This document shows, piece after piece, positions 23,927-35,711 of a stretch of DNA of 50,915 nt. Every line of letters begins with the position of its first letter. Position 1 is the first letter of the stretch. The stretch comes from Xenoacremonium recifei. Its lineage: Eukaryota > Ascomycota > Sordariomycetes > Hypocreales > Nectriaceae. The position numbers and the translations under genes are program-made. The notes beneath the pieces were generated by a model, which did no database searches, was not told the origin of the DNA, and saw only the letters and a list, made by a program, of their open reading frames with translations. Location of the stretch: contig WOFQ01000104.1 in NCBI GenBank assembly GCA_012184525.1, positions 1 to 50,915 of the forward strand. Reading direction: 5' to 3'.

Positions 23927-24709
23927 GGGCTGAACTCGGCATCATGCAACTCTCTCTAGACCCCGGACCAGGAGGGGGCGTTGTATTGGCCCTACCGACC
24001 GTCTCGGGCAATCGCTGAATTGCGGATATCAATCGCAGGATTTGACAAACGTAACCAGTTGGGTACGGCCAGGTACACATATATGAGAAATGCCTAACAT
24101 CTGTTGCGGGTAACGAGAATTACTACGAACAAAACAGACAGATTTAATTAATACGTATTTCTATCTGTTGTCTCTAAAGTTGAAGTTGCGAATCGTGTCA
24201 CTGACTGCGATATCTCGCATGTCTCTTACTAGATGGTGGTTAATCCAGTTGCAGTTTACGATATGCTCCTCAGCCGCTGACTTGATGTTGCTAGTTTCGT
24301 TTACGAAACCTCACCTCAGACACGCTAGGTACCTTTTGTTAAATATCATTTGATTCTATTAGCCGCAGATCAGATATAATAAACGTATGTGTCCCCCCTA
24401 ACAGAACACAAATATCAGGGCCCACCTACTTTGGCATCCTTCCTGGCCACTAATGTTTACATATTGCTCACCTACGTTATGGTCTTAATATTGCATTTCA
24501 CGGAGAACAAGGCTTCCCTAGATAAGAAAGATGGGTTGGAGATTGTGCCCGCACTAGGCGAAAAAGGCAAGACTTGGTAGTACTTGCGTGCTCAGCTGTA
24601 CACTGCAAATAAACTTGCGAGGAAGAACACATGTGCGCGATATATGGTGGAGAGATAGGTGAGCAGAGACACAGGTCTCATACCAAAATATCTTGGCCTC
24701 TTTCTATGC
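23927..24709. other. Convergent spacer, SDR2 and OYE ene-reductase
   Basis: About 780 bases between genes that end towards each other. A frame at 24389-24580 ends in a hydrophobic helix and a charged tail, somewhat like the last exon of a permease, but there is too little to call. Nothing else recognised. Confidence 0.4.
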
Positions 24710-26170
24710 CTATCTATTACTACTCGCAGCAAGGATATTCTTCACAAATTGGGGGTCATCCTGTAGAGGTCTACCTAATCCGCACATGTCTATCGCGCCA
24801 TTGGCAACGGCCCGGGACATATGTTCCACATCTCGCCAGCCACCAGTTGTGCCAACAATTGCGCGGGTCTGGAGTAAACATTTCCTATTAGATACAGTGT
24901 ATTCTCAGCTTAAGTGGCAGAGTAAGGCCTACCGAAATCTTCTTGAACTCTTTGGCCCATTTGAGGAAAAATCTGGATTTAGATAAGCATTGGGAAGCAA
25001 GGTTGAATTTTTTTACGAACCCTTCGCCAGCCGCACCGGGGGGGAAGTCGTTAAATGCGTCCATGGGCAGGCCACGCCAAGCAGGCGACGCATACGTGCC
25101 ACCTGTGATGTCGAAGAAGTCTACCCCAGCATCCTCTAGCCACTTGAAGACGGTGCACTGGTCACTGAATGTTGGACCACCTTCCACAACTATTACTCGT
25201 TAAATCGGGGCCACGCGACGAAAGTGGTGTGAACTAACAATCTAGACAATTGTACTTGATAGCAATGACATGTTGGTCCGTTGGAAGTTTCGACTTGATC
25301 GCTGCAACGACCTCTAGCAGAAACCGAGCGCGATTTTCGAGGTTGCCCCCATACTAAGTAATAGGATATTAGTAGGTCATTGACGGCAACCGCAATTCTA
25401 CTTTGAAGATACGGACCTCGTCCTTCCTCTGATTCGTCAATGGGGACAAGAACTGTGAAAACAAGTATCCATGTGAGGCGTGGAGCTAAGGGGGTTTTCT
25501 GCATTAGCTTGGACACCGATCCTCACAAAAATGGTACATGCAAACTCAGGGAGCAGGGACGCTCACAGTGACACCGTCAGCGCCCGCTTTGGCCAAAGTT
25601 TCCGCTGCCCATACGAAACGTTGAATAAGATCTTTGATCTCATCAATTTTCAGAGCTTCCGGCTTGCCATAGGACATATTGAGACAGGGTTGTAATTGCA
25701 CATCCGAAGCCGACTTTGGACGTGCATTGAGATGTTCTGGGACCTGTCTCCCCGGGAATGTCAGTTGGGGCAGACATATCCCTCTCATCGATTTGGCTGC
25801 CTTTATTGGAGGGCGAAAGGCCTCGACCGCGTCCCACGACTGGTTTGGATCCAGAATTACATTTTTGGCTGCTTGGAGATAGTCTCGGTGAACGGGGATG
25901 TTGCCGAAGCATATAAGACCAACTTCACCAGCTGCGAGTTCTACGCGGCGGGAGAGTCAGGACTGAGTACCTGTCAAGAAAACAGCTGAAGGGGTCAAAA
26001 GGAAATAAGTAACCTTGAAAGAAGCGGCTGTATTGGAGCGTGGGCTCTCCATTGTCTTCCAGATTCTCGCCGTGCGTCCCGAGAAATTCGCTGAGAGCTG
26101 AGCGATAAAATCGATTCGGAATGACCTTTCCCGAAAGCGGTAATGTGACTGGCTGAAATAGAGATCCCAT
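24710..26170 (-). CDS. NADH:flavin oxidoreductase/OYE-family ene-reductase
   Basis: Six minus-strand exons (26170-26014, 25940-25567, 25485-25417, 25353-25239, 25189-24933, 24868-24710) add up to 376 residues. Without splicing the gene looks shattered. With splicing the TIM-barrel signatures appear in order: IPNRFYRSALSE, AAGEVGLICFGN, then LHASHGYLFSQFLSP with the substrate-binding histidine pair H179/H182, DEYGGNLENRARF, DFFDITGGTY, and near the end VGTTGGW and GLGRPLQDDP for FMN phosphate binding. The family reduces activated C=C bonds using FMN and NAD(P)H. It is head-to-tail with the permease at 26703-28636. The short C-terminus (ending AASSNR) may hide one more small exon. Confidence 0.85.
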
Positions 26171-26702
26171 ATAGTGAGTATATATCTTAATTCTGCAGCA
26201 GTCTAGATAACAATGCCTGATGTATCCTTACCTGACGCAAGATCTTATCAGACATTGTTGCAGTTCGTGCGTCGTCTAGTGCAGCTCGGCCCAGAAACAC
26301 TATAGTGGTGGGAATACTTCAACGGGAAATCCTGCGCAGTAGTTATGCCCTGGGCCGCGGGTGGGGAGATCCTGATGCGCTGGGAGTCATTATGCATTCT
26401 AGTGGAAGCTCTAATTCGCCACGATAACATTTTGGCGAGCGTCCCACAACCACCACTTTACCCGTTGACATCTGGAGTTAACAGAAACAGAAAGCAAGCA
26501 GTCTGTTGGGAAACCGAGCGAGAAGAGGCGCGTTGCTGATCTACAGACGTGCCACAAGAGTTTAATACAGAGTCAGAGCTGAATCTAGTGGCCTTGTTTT
26601 TAAAACTTCTGCTATACGGAAATAACAATATGGGAAGGGTGTCGACAGTCATTCCTTCCCCTGATGAGCAGAACCGTATGCCCCCGTTTACCGCTGGGTA
26701 GT
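26171..26702. other. Spacer between permease 3' end and OYE start
   Basis: About 530 bases, likely the promoter of the OYE-type gene plus the 3' untranslated part of the permease. No coding sequence or motif was recognised. Confidence 0.4.
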
Positions 26703-28636
26703 CTACTCAACAAGTTCCGTCCTAGGAGCTGTCCCCTTCGACTCACAAGAAACGCGGCTATCATGTATACCCATATCCTCATCGATACGGGTTCCACTGG
26801 CAAATCCCGGTTTCCCTTCATCAGATGCTTCATTAGACTCCCCTTCCACTCCTATAAAGTCCCCAAATAGAGCATTCATGTCCTCCTATTTTGAGGAAAT
26901 AGATGGTTAACTATCCCCGCACGTTAGAGTATAGGAGTCTGCGGTAAAGGCTTACTAGACTGCGGTTCTTTGTCTCTGGGCAGAATAAGTAGACGAAAAG
27001 GAAGTTTGCTACAGTGCAGGCGACGAAGAGCAGGAGAAACTTCCAGCCAAGCTCATTCAGCCCCGTAGGGGCGACCATCAGCAGAATAATATCAGCAGCA
27101 TAGTACCCCGCCATTCCCACGGCAACACCCTGACTTCGAGTACTGTTTGTAAATATCTCGGAGATGTACAAGAATTGAGTGGCATCCAAAAAAAAGCTCC
27201 AAAAAGGCGCTGTTGGCGGATTAGACTTGACAGATAAAACTGTCGAACTCTTCTAGTGACACTTACTGACGAATAAAAATATGAAAAGGACGGCTACGAT
27301 TCGGCCAGCCTTATTATCTTCAGCTACGACTGTGGCTTGTAGAGCACATTCGATCGAAAGGACCACGACGATGCCAGCCAGACCGATGAGAGTAAAGGTG
27401 CGACGCCCAAATCGTTCCACGTAAAGTCCACAAAACAGGTTGCCCGGGAATGTCGAGGTGACGTAAATTGCAGATAGAAGAAGCGGTAAATATCCGGAAA
27501 GGCCTAGGTTGGTGAAGAGAATGATTAAATAATTGTTGAGGACAAGAACCCCAGTGAACTGATTGTTGAACATCATAAAAAAAGCAACAGCAGCCCGTTT
27601 CCTGTTTGGTGTTGTTTTGAAGACTTCAAAGGAAGACTTCTTCATCTGGCAATTGAGTTCCACCTGTGCTTTAATCTTGTCATACTCTTGCTGGGCGAGG
27701 ACAGCACCTGGATCCTGCTTGGTTTTATGAAGGCGTTTGATCACCTCGACTGCCTCGTCGAACCTGTTTTGTGATACAAGCCAACGAGGGCTATACGGTA
27801 GCCAAGGTGAACCAATAAGTAAAAGTAAGGCCGGTGCAATTTGAAAGGCTATAGGAAATCGCCAAGGGAACGACGATTCTGACCCACCTTCCGAAATGAA
27901 GTACATTCCGAATGCGAGCCATGCAGATAGCGAGTATCCAACAGCAAACATGAGACCCTAAGCGACGTCAGCGGCTAGGCAAATTTCTTTGTTTGATTTT
28001 CTTTCCGTACGTGCATAGATACCATGAAACCGCGGCTTTCTTGTGTCGACACTTCCGCTTGGTACCTAACAAAAACCATTCAACTATCCAGCTCTGAAGT
28101 GCTGAGAGTGGACATCTCACATTGGAATCACTGTGACAAGGGCACCGATTCCGATGCCATTAACAGTTCTGCCGCCAATGAACATTGCAACGTCGACAGC
28201 AGTGCAGCACAAAACACCTCCAACAATAAGAACAACAGCTGATCCCTGTATCGTTCGTTTACGACTGTATTTTTCGGCAAACCAAGAACTTGCCAAGGCC
28301 CCAAGTGCAGAGCCCGCTGCGCTGACACCTTCGCACCATCGTCAGAACCAGATCCGTAAATCGTATCGAAAACAAGGGCGAGTGACTCACCGTTGAATGC
28401 ACCAATAAGGTCAGCAGTTCTGCCATATTCAGGCTCGCCGCTCTGAGCCAGATGCATGGACTTGTAGAAGCTAGGCTGGCCGATGGTGCCTCTGGCAACA
28501 CATTCAGTCTCGAGCGTCCGGTTGGAGAGGAGTCCACGTACCCTACTACCGCCATTCCGTAAGAGCAGGCTGTTGAACCCAAAGCAACAAATATGACGAC
28601 CGCCATATTAAAAGCATTTGGGACGAGTTTCCCCAT
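26703..28636 (-). CDS. Sugar-transporter-family MFS permease
   Basis: Seven minus-strand exons (28636-28542, 28491-28391, 28328-28121, 28065-28011, 27957-27267, 27209-26956, 26885-26703) encode 528 residues, the normal size of a fungal hexose/quinate-type permease. Signatures in order: GGTIGQPSFY near helix 1, AEKYSRKR, PMYQAEVSTQESRG, LPYSPRWLVSQNR (PESPRWL variant with Y for E), VERFGRRTF, and PETKNRSLEDMNALFGDF made by the last splice. Such carriers import sugars, quinate or other polar organic compounds across the plasma membrane with protons. In this cluster an aromatic or alicyclic acid is as likely as a sugar. A 12-bp tandem repeat lies just upstream of the start. Ignoring the last intron would give a false C-terminus. 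Confidence 0.9.
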
Positions 28637-29418
28637 GGTGACAGGCTGATGGTTAATCCGGCAGGTGTTTGGCGCTTTGACAAAGTAGTGGTCAAAGTAG
28701 TGGTCAAAGTAGTGGTCAAATTAGTGGTACTGTGCGGCCTTTGGACTCTGTAGTTGTAGTAAGAATGATCCGAGACAATTTGGGAAACCATGCGGCGCCT
28801 ATGCATTCTGTTATCTTTAATATAGCTGACATTGAAGAACCATGAGTCCGGAATACTGATTCTCAACTGAACCCAGGTCCCTTCGACGTTACCAGCCTTT
28901 CTGGGGTATCGTTTCCCCACATCCCCCGCCTACGGAAAGGTGCCGGACCCGCCCGATCGGATAATGTGGTTTAGGAGCTATCTATTGATTCATCTTGCCT
29001 GAAGCCTAGACTCGTCATCTGCCTGGTTGCCTGGGTAAACCAATGCTACTAAGGAGATCTGGGCCCGTTTTATTGCTTTGTGGCGGTCAGCTTGTAGGAC
29101 GGACGGGCACAAACCATGAGTACTGCGTAGCAGAGTGCGGCCGAAGAAGGGAGGGTTGGCACGTCATCACGTTGGCATACCCCGTACAGCGATATCGTAC
29201 TATTATTGATGTTTAGGTGAATTATTAAAGGGTTTAATATCATTCTTGCCGGTATCAATACTACGGGACGGAAAGTACGGGACCGTTTACAGGACTACGC
29301 CGCGACTCACGCATAATTACAGGCCATCATTATGTTCAAGTCAACAATATTTCCATGCTACATCTCATCAAACAAGGTGTTCAGTACTTCTAATTGCCTT
29401 GATCTGCAAGTTTCCCTA
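28637..29418. other. Spacer upstream of permease and downstream of dioxygenase
   Basis: About 780 bases with no gene recognised. It contains the 12-bp tandem repeat listed separately. The rest is ordinary sequence with no family-like frame. Confidence 0.4.
28685..28728. repeat. 12-bp tandem repeat in permease promoter
   Basis: Three identical units of GTAGTGGTCAAA (28685-28696, 28697-28708, 28709-28720) and a partial fourth, TTAGTGGT. They lie 49-92 bases upstream of the permease start on the minus strand, where core promoter elements are expected. Copy number may vary among strains. Confidence 0.8.
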
Positions 29419-30504
29419 TCAGAAGACGGATGGCACCGGAGGGCCCCAGACTGCCAAAGCCTCCGGTCCGGCTTGAACGTGAGCGACGGGGGTCTCGGAA
29501 TTACACAGGTCCCCATCCGCATAGTGCTCCTTTTACTCAAGTCAGTATCAAGAGGTCCATTGCACTACATTTTGAAAAGACTCACCAACACAAATTTGCT
29601 TGTGTCAAACCAGTAGTCGAAGACTTGACTTCCAAGAACATGCTGCAACATCATATCAGTCAGACGTGCGACTTCTACAGGCTGTCCAGTGCTCGTGACA
29701 TACCCTGCCGACGCCCCAGCACAGATCATAGCCCTTCTCCTCCAAAAAATGATGGCCAAGCTGCTGGATGTCAAAGTCGTGAACTTCAAATGCGGCATGC
29801 GCCACCCCCAATGCGTGCCCAGGCTTGGCGGGCTTGAAGAAAAAAGAGTGATGGTCTGTGTATTCGAGCCCTCGATCAATCCGAAAGAAACATGTGATTG
29901 GGCTCTTGCCCTTATAAACTATATCAGTAGGGGTGAGAGCGAGGGTTTTGGTGTACCAGTCGAACATCTGTTGATAGTTGCCCGCAGGGTAGGTAACCCC
30001 GTAGTGGCCCCAACGGTGAACTGGCGCCGGCCCTGTGTTAAAACGTTGAAATTTTCCTTTTCTTGGCTTCTCATCCTCGTAGTTCACTGTCAACCTCTCG
30101 AGGTGAGGGGCAGAACGTTCTTTTTGCTTTTGCCCATAGACGAGATGGATCATGTGGCCGACAGGATCTGTCAAAGTCACTGAGAAGCCTCCGCCTGGGG
30201 CGTCGAGTTTGGTCAAGGGAGTAGCACCAGGGACTTCCTGCGCGCGTTCAAGCTCTTCTTTGGACTCAACCACGTACGCAGCACCGCCAAACGTGCTTTC
30301 GCCGTCCGCCGCCTGCTCGGCAACATACACAAATGGTTCAGGGCCATAACCCGCAAAAAAGATAGGCCCATTGGGATGCTCTTCAACAATGTGGAGGCCA
30401 AAGTCCAACAAGAACGTGCGAGCCTTACTTAGATCTGCATGTCTATACTTAACAAATGCAGTTTGCAAGAGCCGGATACGTGTATCGCCGTCCGCAGCGC
30501 TCAT
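29419..30504 (-). CDS. Extradiol ring-cleavage dioxygenase (type I, VOC fold)
   Basis: Three minus-strand exons (30504-29704, 29642-29586, 29529-29419) give 322 residues, two glyoxalase/VOC modules as in bacterial 2,3-dihydroxybiphenyl and catechol 2,3-dioxygenases. Predicted iron ligands are H167 (RWGHYGVTY), H236 (GVAHAAFEVHD) and E287 in EHYADGD, the last restored only by splicing. HVLGSQVFDYWFDT is a further conserved block. These enzymes open catechol-type rings next to the two hydroxyls using Fe(II) and O2, giving a yellow semialdehyde or hydroxy-muconate product. The divergent FAH-family gene next door fits the following hydrolytic step. An open frame extends 5' of the chosen ATG at 30504, but homologues begin close to LLQTAFVKYRHADL. 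Confidence 0.9.
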
Positions 30505-31214
30505 CCTGGTAGGGTTCTTCAATCGGTTTGGCTTGTGTTTAGGAGGGCAGTAGGGCAAGTAGAGGATACCCGCAGCGCGTCTGTCTTCTGTGCTGTTGCA
30601 ATGGTTGGAACTTTGATGGGTTTGGGGTTCCAGATCGAGGGGCGCGAACCAATTTATGAGACGTGCCTTTCGCTTGCGCCAGAACACTAACTTAGGAATG
30701 TGGGTGGTGATATTACGGACTCCTGTTAGCTTAGAAGCCAAGTTACAGGACACGAAAAGAACTCAGAATGCTACTCGTTCTTTGCTAGCATTCAAGAAAG
30801 CAGCAGCGGTCTACAAATGCCGTCGGATAAGGTGGTGTTGCTGGTCTGGGATTTGCCACGACCCCACAGAGGGGATCCGGCTGCGCGGATACAACCACGG
30901 ACTAGGACTCCGTGTTTGGCGCTTTCGCTGTCGCTGGCTCGACCAGCAAGAAGTCAAGGCATCTACATCCCGATATCATAACCTTCGTCGTTCCCCCAAA
31001 GTCGGCGCTCAGCCTCTCCTGCATATCTCGACGCAGCGCAGAGCGCACAAAACGTCGTGAGCATACTAGAGAACTACATAGCACTACACCAGTAACGTTC
31101 GACTGACGTTCGACCATCTACATTCGCGTCTTTCCTGATACAGGTACTATCAAGCACCATAACTACAATTCTTTGCCATTCATCCTTTGCTTACGGTGAC
31201 GCAGGATCTTCGCA
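30505..31214. promoter_or_regulatory. Divergent promoter, dioxygenase and FAH-family gene
   Basis: A 710-bp gap between two genes read away from each other whose products would act in sequence. It contains several CGG triplets (for example CCGTCGGATAAGG near 30820 and GGCTGCGCGGAT near 30885), which are plausible half-sites for a Zn2Cys6 regulator. The binding itself is not shown. Confidence 0.5.
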
Positions 31215-32170
31215 ATGGCCTCAAGAATTGTCCCTTGGGATAGGCTCGTTCGTTATATTCCTGAAGGAGGAGCGGCCGACGCCTTATATGGTGAACCCAT
31301 CATCGAAGATCATGAAACTGATAGTATCAGCGACATTGCAGAACAAGGTCGGCTCAAAGTCACAGTGATGGATGGAACAGATGCTCTGAATCTGAGATAC
31401 ACTGAGAGGACTGAGACGGTGGGAAAGCTGCTAGGACCTCTGACTCCGCATGAGGTGCCTATTATTCGTTGCATTGGTCTCAATTACAAAACGCATAGTA
31501 TGTTTCATCCTACTCAAACAAGCCAAAAAGACTAACCCAGGGCTCCGATCCAGTTCTCGAAGCAGGGCGCCCTCTTCCGACGTGTCCTACTGTGTTCACG
31601 AAGCCTGGGCCGGCAGTGGCTGACCACGGCGAGGAGATCCCTATCCCCAAGATTGCACAGGATCAGTGCGATTACGAAGGGGAGTTCGTGGTTCTGATTG
31701 GAAAAGACGCTAAAAATGTCTCCGAGGATGATGCTTTGCAGTACGTCGCTGGATACACTGCTGGTAATGACGTGAGCACTCGAGACTGGCAGCGCGACCC
31801 CAACAAGGCAGGTCCGGTACCTCAGTGGACATTCAGCAAATCCTTTGACAAGTATGCTCCGCTCGGACCATGCCTAGTCGCACCGCATGCTATCAAAGGC
31901 GGTGCTGAGTCTCTGGCCATCAAGACGTTCGTCAACGGCGACTTGAGGCAAGAGAGCAATATCTCGGACCTGCACATGGGCGTGTCTAAGCTAATAGCGT
32001 TTTGCAGTCAGGGACAGACACTTCAGAGAGGGTCTCTGATCATGACTGGGACGCCGGGAGGCGTAGGGCTGTTCATGAAGCCGCCCACGTTCCTGCAAGA
32101 CGGCGATAAGGTGGCAGTTCAGATCGAGGGCATTGGGTGCCTCGTTAACCATGTAAAGTTCGAAAATTAA
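31215..32170 (+). CDS. Fumarylacetoacetate-hydrolase-family enzyme
   Basis: Two exons (31215-31497, 31554-32170) give 299 residues. The splice NYKTHILEAGRPLPTCPTVF is the standard entry to the FAH domain; the acceptor at 31553 keeps frame, whereas the closer AG at 31540 does not. Metal ligands are expected in DYEGEFVVLIGK (E136, E138) and nearby GNDVSTRDWQ, and MTGTPGGVG closes the active site. The family cleaves or isomerises acyl-pyruvates and 2-oxo-dienoic acids with Mg or Mn; examples are fumarylpyruvate hydrolase and 2-hydroxyhepta-2,4-diene-1,7-dioate isomerase. Pairing with the extradiol dioxygenase suggests it processes the ring-opened product. The exact reaction is not determined. 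Confidence 0.9.
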
Positions 32171-33292
32171 CTTATACATTTCCTGTATGCCTAAGCTGAA
32201 TCGTGAATAAATCTCCTGGCCGATGCCCCAAGAAAGCATGCATGTTCTGCTCTAGACTGAGGAGGTATTGGATTCCGTTACTACTCAACCCCAGGGGCCT
32301 TAGTATCCTACGGACGAGGTGGGGGGATCATGGCAACATAGAAAATCAACCACTTAAATTTTAGGAACCATTCAGCCCAAGATTTGCATTACACCCGCTG
32401 GGAGCTGCTGAGAGCGCTATCAAGCAGGTGAAGGTGACCAGCGAAAGGACGTGCACCCAGTATTTGGGGAATGTTCTTGATCTTAAGTACGTTTGTGTAG
32501 GTCGCGTACTGGAACTCAATTAGCCACAGCGCATGCATAGAAGGATACTATGGTATTATCTGGCACTACCTTTCCTAGAGCAGTCGCAGCTATGGCAATG
32601 GGTATGGTTGTGATGTATGGTAATTGAGCCGCAAGGTACCCTTGAACCACGATGCTACCAGATCCTAGAGACTACAGCGTGTATCTAATCCACTATCGAG
32701 CCGGCAGCGGAACGCATCAAGTTATCGCCTCTTCACGATATCGATTACTGGTCCTTATACGCGCCTAATACGTGTCCCATCAAGGCCGCGTAAGCCTTCG
32801 ACAACACCTGATGCCGACTTTCAGTATGGCTTTTCCTGCTCACTGCCCTACTTCGGCCACAACACACGAATTTCTAGCTCTCATTCCACCAATGCGGTCT
32901 GTATGTCGCCGGAGTCCCCGCCATCGCAGCCGGACAAGGCTTTTGTGTCGGGGAAGGTGGTATGAGTGAGTGCACATACCGTGAATCAGAGCCCGGAGGC
33001 GGAGCAAAGCCGTCCCTTGCCAGCCCCGAGCCACGGAGAAAGGATGCGGAGTAAGACTTTGGACTGTGTACTCCGTAGTAGACTAGGCGTTTTTAACGCG
33101 GGGAAAATGTTAGCGCCGGAAAAGGTGGTTGCTCGCTTACCCTATACCCACGAACTCTCAAGGTAGGATACCAGTCAAAAACCACGTTTTGTCTACGGCG
33201 CTGTGCAGAATTATGACGAATCTAATTACCGTATCAAGGTGGCTACTGTGAAAACTGCGAGACATCTACCGCCATCGTGCTGCAACCGTAGG
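32171..33292. other. Intergenic stretch upstream of SDR3
   Basis: About 1.1 kb with no gene recognised. A TACTCCGTA sequence lies at 33069-33077, about 220 bases before the SDR3 start. Confidence 0.45.
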
Positions 33293-34384
33293 ATGAGTCA
33301 AAAATCCAGTTCTGCGGCTTCAGGCCAGTCTAGGCAACGAACTCTTCTTGAGCGCCTTTCCTTGATAGATAAAGTTACTGTTGTCACTGGTGCGTTCCTA
33401 TCCCTATTGTCTCTCATAGGGCTATAGAGTGTATATATATGATTACTAACTCACTGCTAGGAGGAAGCCGCGGTATTGGGTTAGCACTGGCTAAAGCTGT
33501 AGCTGAACTGGGAAGTCATGTTGCTGTACTTGACGTGATTGAACCTAGCGAGGACTTTGGGGAGCTTTCTGCCTACTACGGCCGTCACTTTCGGCATTAT
33601 AAGTTAGTGAAACCTCTTCTGCGCATGCTGAAATAACGCTCTAACACGGTTCGTAGGACCGATGTAACGGCAGAGAAGGATCTTGAGAACGTATTCGCGC
33701 GACTTGCTAAGGACTTTGGACACATTGACGGTTGGTAAGTATCATCAAGCGTAGTGAAAGTTGGACCAATCTTATTAAGATTCTCCATTTAGTATCACCG
33801 CTGCAGGCATAGGGATGCACAAGCCGTTCTTTGATGTCACATGGGAAGACACTAGCAAGGTCCTGAATCTGAATGTATTGTATCTCCACCGAACACAATA
33901 TGAAGCCAAATCCTGACACTTATAGGTCCGTGGAACATTTCACTGTGCTCAAATAGCCTCCCGCCAGATGCGCAGCCAGGGGACTGGGGGCTCAATCGTT
34001 ATGATCTCGTCAATCGCAGGTCATCAGGCAGTGCCAGGGCAAATGCTTTCCATATATAACGCATCTAAGGCTGGAGTGAGGATGTTAGCGCAAGCCCTAG
34101 GAGTTGAATTAGCTCCGTGGAACATTCGTGTAAACAGCATCTCGCCCGGCTTTATTTTCACGGATATGACAAAGGACTTGGCGGATACAGATCCTCAACT
34201 GTGGGATATGTACAACAGAACACCTCCTTTAGGACGAATAGGCCAACGTGATGACCTTGTGCTGGCAGTGGCGTACCTTTTAGGCGATGGAGCAAGTTAC
34301 ACCACGGGAGTTGATATACCAATTACTGGTGGTTTGCATGCCGGCCGGATTTTTGACAGATATAATCCAGATACGGAGACTTAA
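33293..34384 (+). CDS. Short-chain dehydrogenase/reductase (SDR3)
   Basis: Five exons (33293-33389, 33461-33602, 33657-33734, 33793-33874, 33926-34384) encode 285 residues. The cofactor motif TGGSRGIG (about 32-39) and CITAAGIG are both made by splicing. The active site is S161/S162 in MISSIAG with Y177 and K181 in YNASK. The C-terminus SYTTGVDIPITGG is classical. Overall it resembles the fungal sorbose-reductase/arabinitol-dehydrogenase group of SDRs, which act on polyols and cyclic secondary alcohols. It converges on SDR4, whose protein is clearly different, so this is not a recent tandem duplication. The first 25 residues are polar and serine-rich. Confidence 0.9.
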
Positions 34385-34807
34385 ACCCACATGCCAGTTC
34401 CAAGTAAGGCTGCATTACAATATGCCCCCTAACATTTGTTCCCTAGACAATACTCAGACTCTCCCATTTTAAAATGAATTGCTGCCGAAAAGTAAAAGTT
34501 TTCGGACCGTAGACTATACCGCATTATTGTGATTCACATCGCAGCAGTCTGTATTTTTCATGGCAGGAGGGTTCCGGAGCCATTGCGTTAATTGCTGGCT
34601 CCTTCAATGATACATCAAGTTATGATTGAGTAACAAATCATCATCAAGCTTGGGGGTACCTGGCCTGCTACCACAATACTTTCGTCGGATTGGCTTGGTC
34701 GTTTACAGTCAAACTGCAAGCCGTTGTGCCAGGCTCTAGTTATACCATGTAATTATTTCCTTTAGCAACATTAAATAGTTTCGATTTGACTGTCGCCTAT
34801 AGTGGTT
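34385..34807. other. Convergent spacer, SDR3 and SDR4
   Basis: About 420 bases between two genes ending towards each other. No coding sequence or other element was recognised. Confidence 0.4.
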
Positions 34808-35711
34808 TTAATCTGATCCCCCGTTCACAGGTATTACCTGCCCTGTGATGAAGCTGGATGCATCAGACAGGAGGAACAGCGCAACATCCGCGATATCTGA
34901 AGGATATGCCATTCTGCCAAGAGGTGAACGTGACGCCAGCTGGCTGGCAAGTCTTCCGACCTTTTCCACATCGTTCCCTGAATCTAATGTGCCTCGAATC
35001 ATCGGCGTGTCTGTCACGCCTATATATGAGATGTCAGCACCATGTGACGGGAATCGCATTGGGTATTACTTACCAGGAGCAATAGAGTTGATTCTCAACA
35101 TGGGCCAGTCTTTGGCCCAAGACCGTGTCAAGCCCAAAACGGCGTGTTTAGAAGCGCAATAGGCGCCCATCCCTGCAATGCCTCGCAGGGCGGCTCCGCT
35201 GACGAGGTTCACTATCCTGCCGGCCCCTACAGTCCTTTCTGATTTGGCGAGTAGGCCTTGTGCTGAGGAATTTTCTTGCTTTGACATGCGTTGTATGGCT
35301 TCAGTGCCCATATTCCAAGTCCCAGTCACGTTCACAGCCATTAGCTTGGCGAAGAGCTCGTCGCTGGCTATCTTCCCCTCCGTTGGGCAAATTCCGGCAC
35401 AATTAACCAAGCCATCCAGGCGACCGGGAATTGACTCGATGAAGCTCTCACACGCTGCCCGCGAGGTGATATCACAATTTCCCATGAAGTGGACGTTGCG
35501 TCGGCCTTGAAGACTGGGCGGCGGAGTGCTGGATATATCTGCAATGAAGACCGTAGAGCCCAGCTGATCAAGCATCGAGCATATTGCCAGCCCTATTCCC
35601 GAAGCACCGCCCTCAAAGGATTCAGCTCAAGTGTCATGCATCAGAGTGTCATGAACTTACAGTGACAGCAATCGTGCGTCCCGCAAACTGCTTGGTTTCG
35701 TCAGTGCTCAT
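34808..35711 (-). CDS. Short-chain dehydrogenase/reductase (SDR4)
   Basis: Three minus-strand exons (35711-35661, 35611-35074, 35019-34808) give 266 residues. The first intron splits the cofactor motif and splicing gives TGGASGIGLAICSML. NCAG and the catalytic residues S155, Y168 and K172 (YCASK) are in place, and the end reads SSFITGQVIPVNGGSD. IADIS at the end of strand 2 suggests NAD(H). It is a classical FabG-type SDR that probably oxidises or reduces a cluster intermediate. It diverges from the FAD hydroxylase across 1.45 kb, so joint control is possible. Confidence 0.9.

Noticed and set aside
24389..24580. Possible last exon of a permease
   Set aside because: One hydrophobic stretch followed by a charged tail is too little evidence; no preceding exons with permease motifs were found.
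29430..30183. Plus-strand open frames opposite the dioxygenase
   Set aside because: They are antisense shadows of the dioxygenase exons, with no domain of their own.
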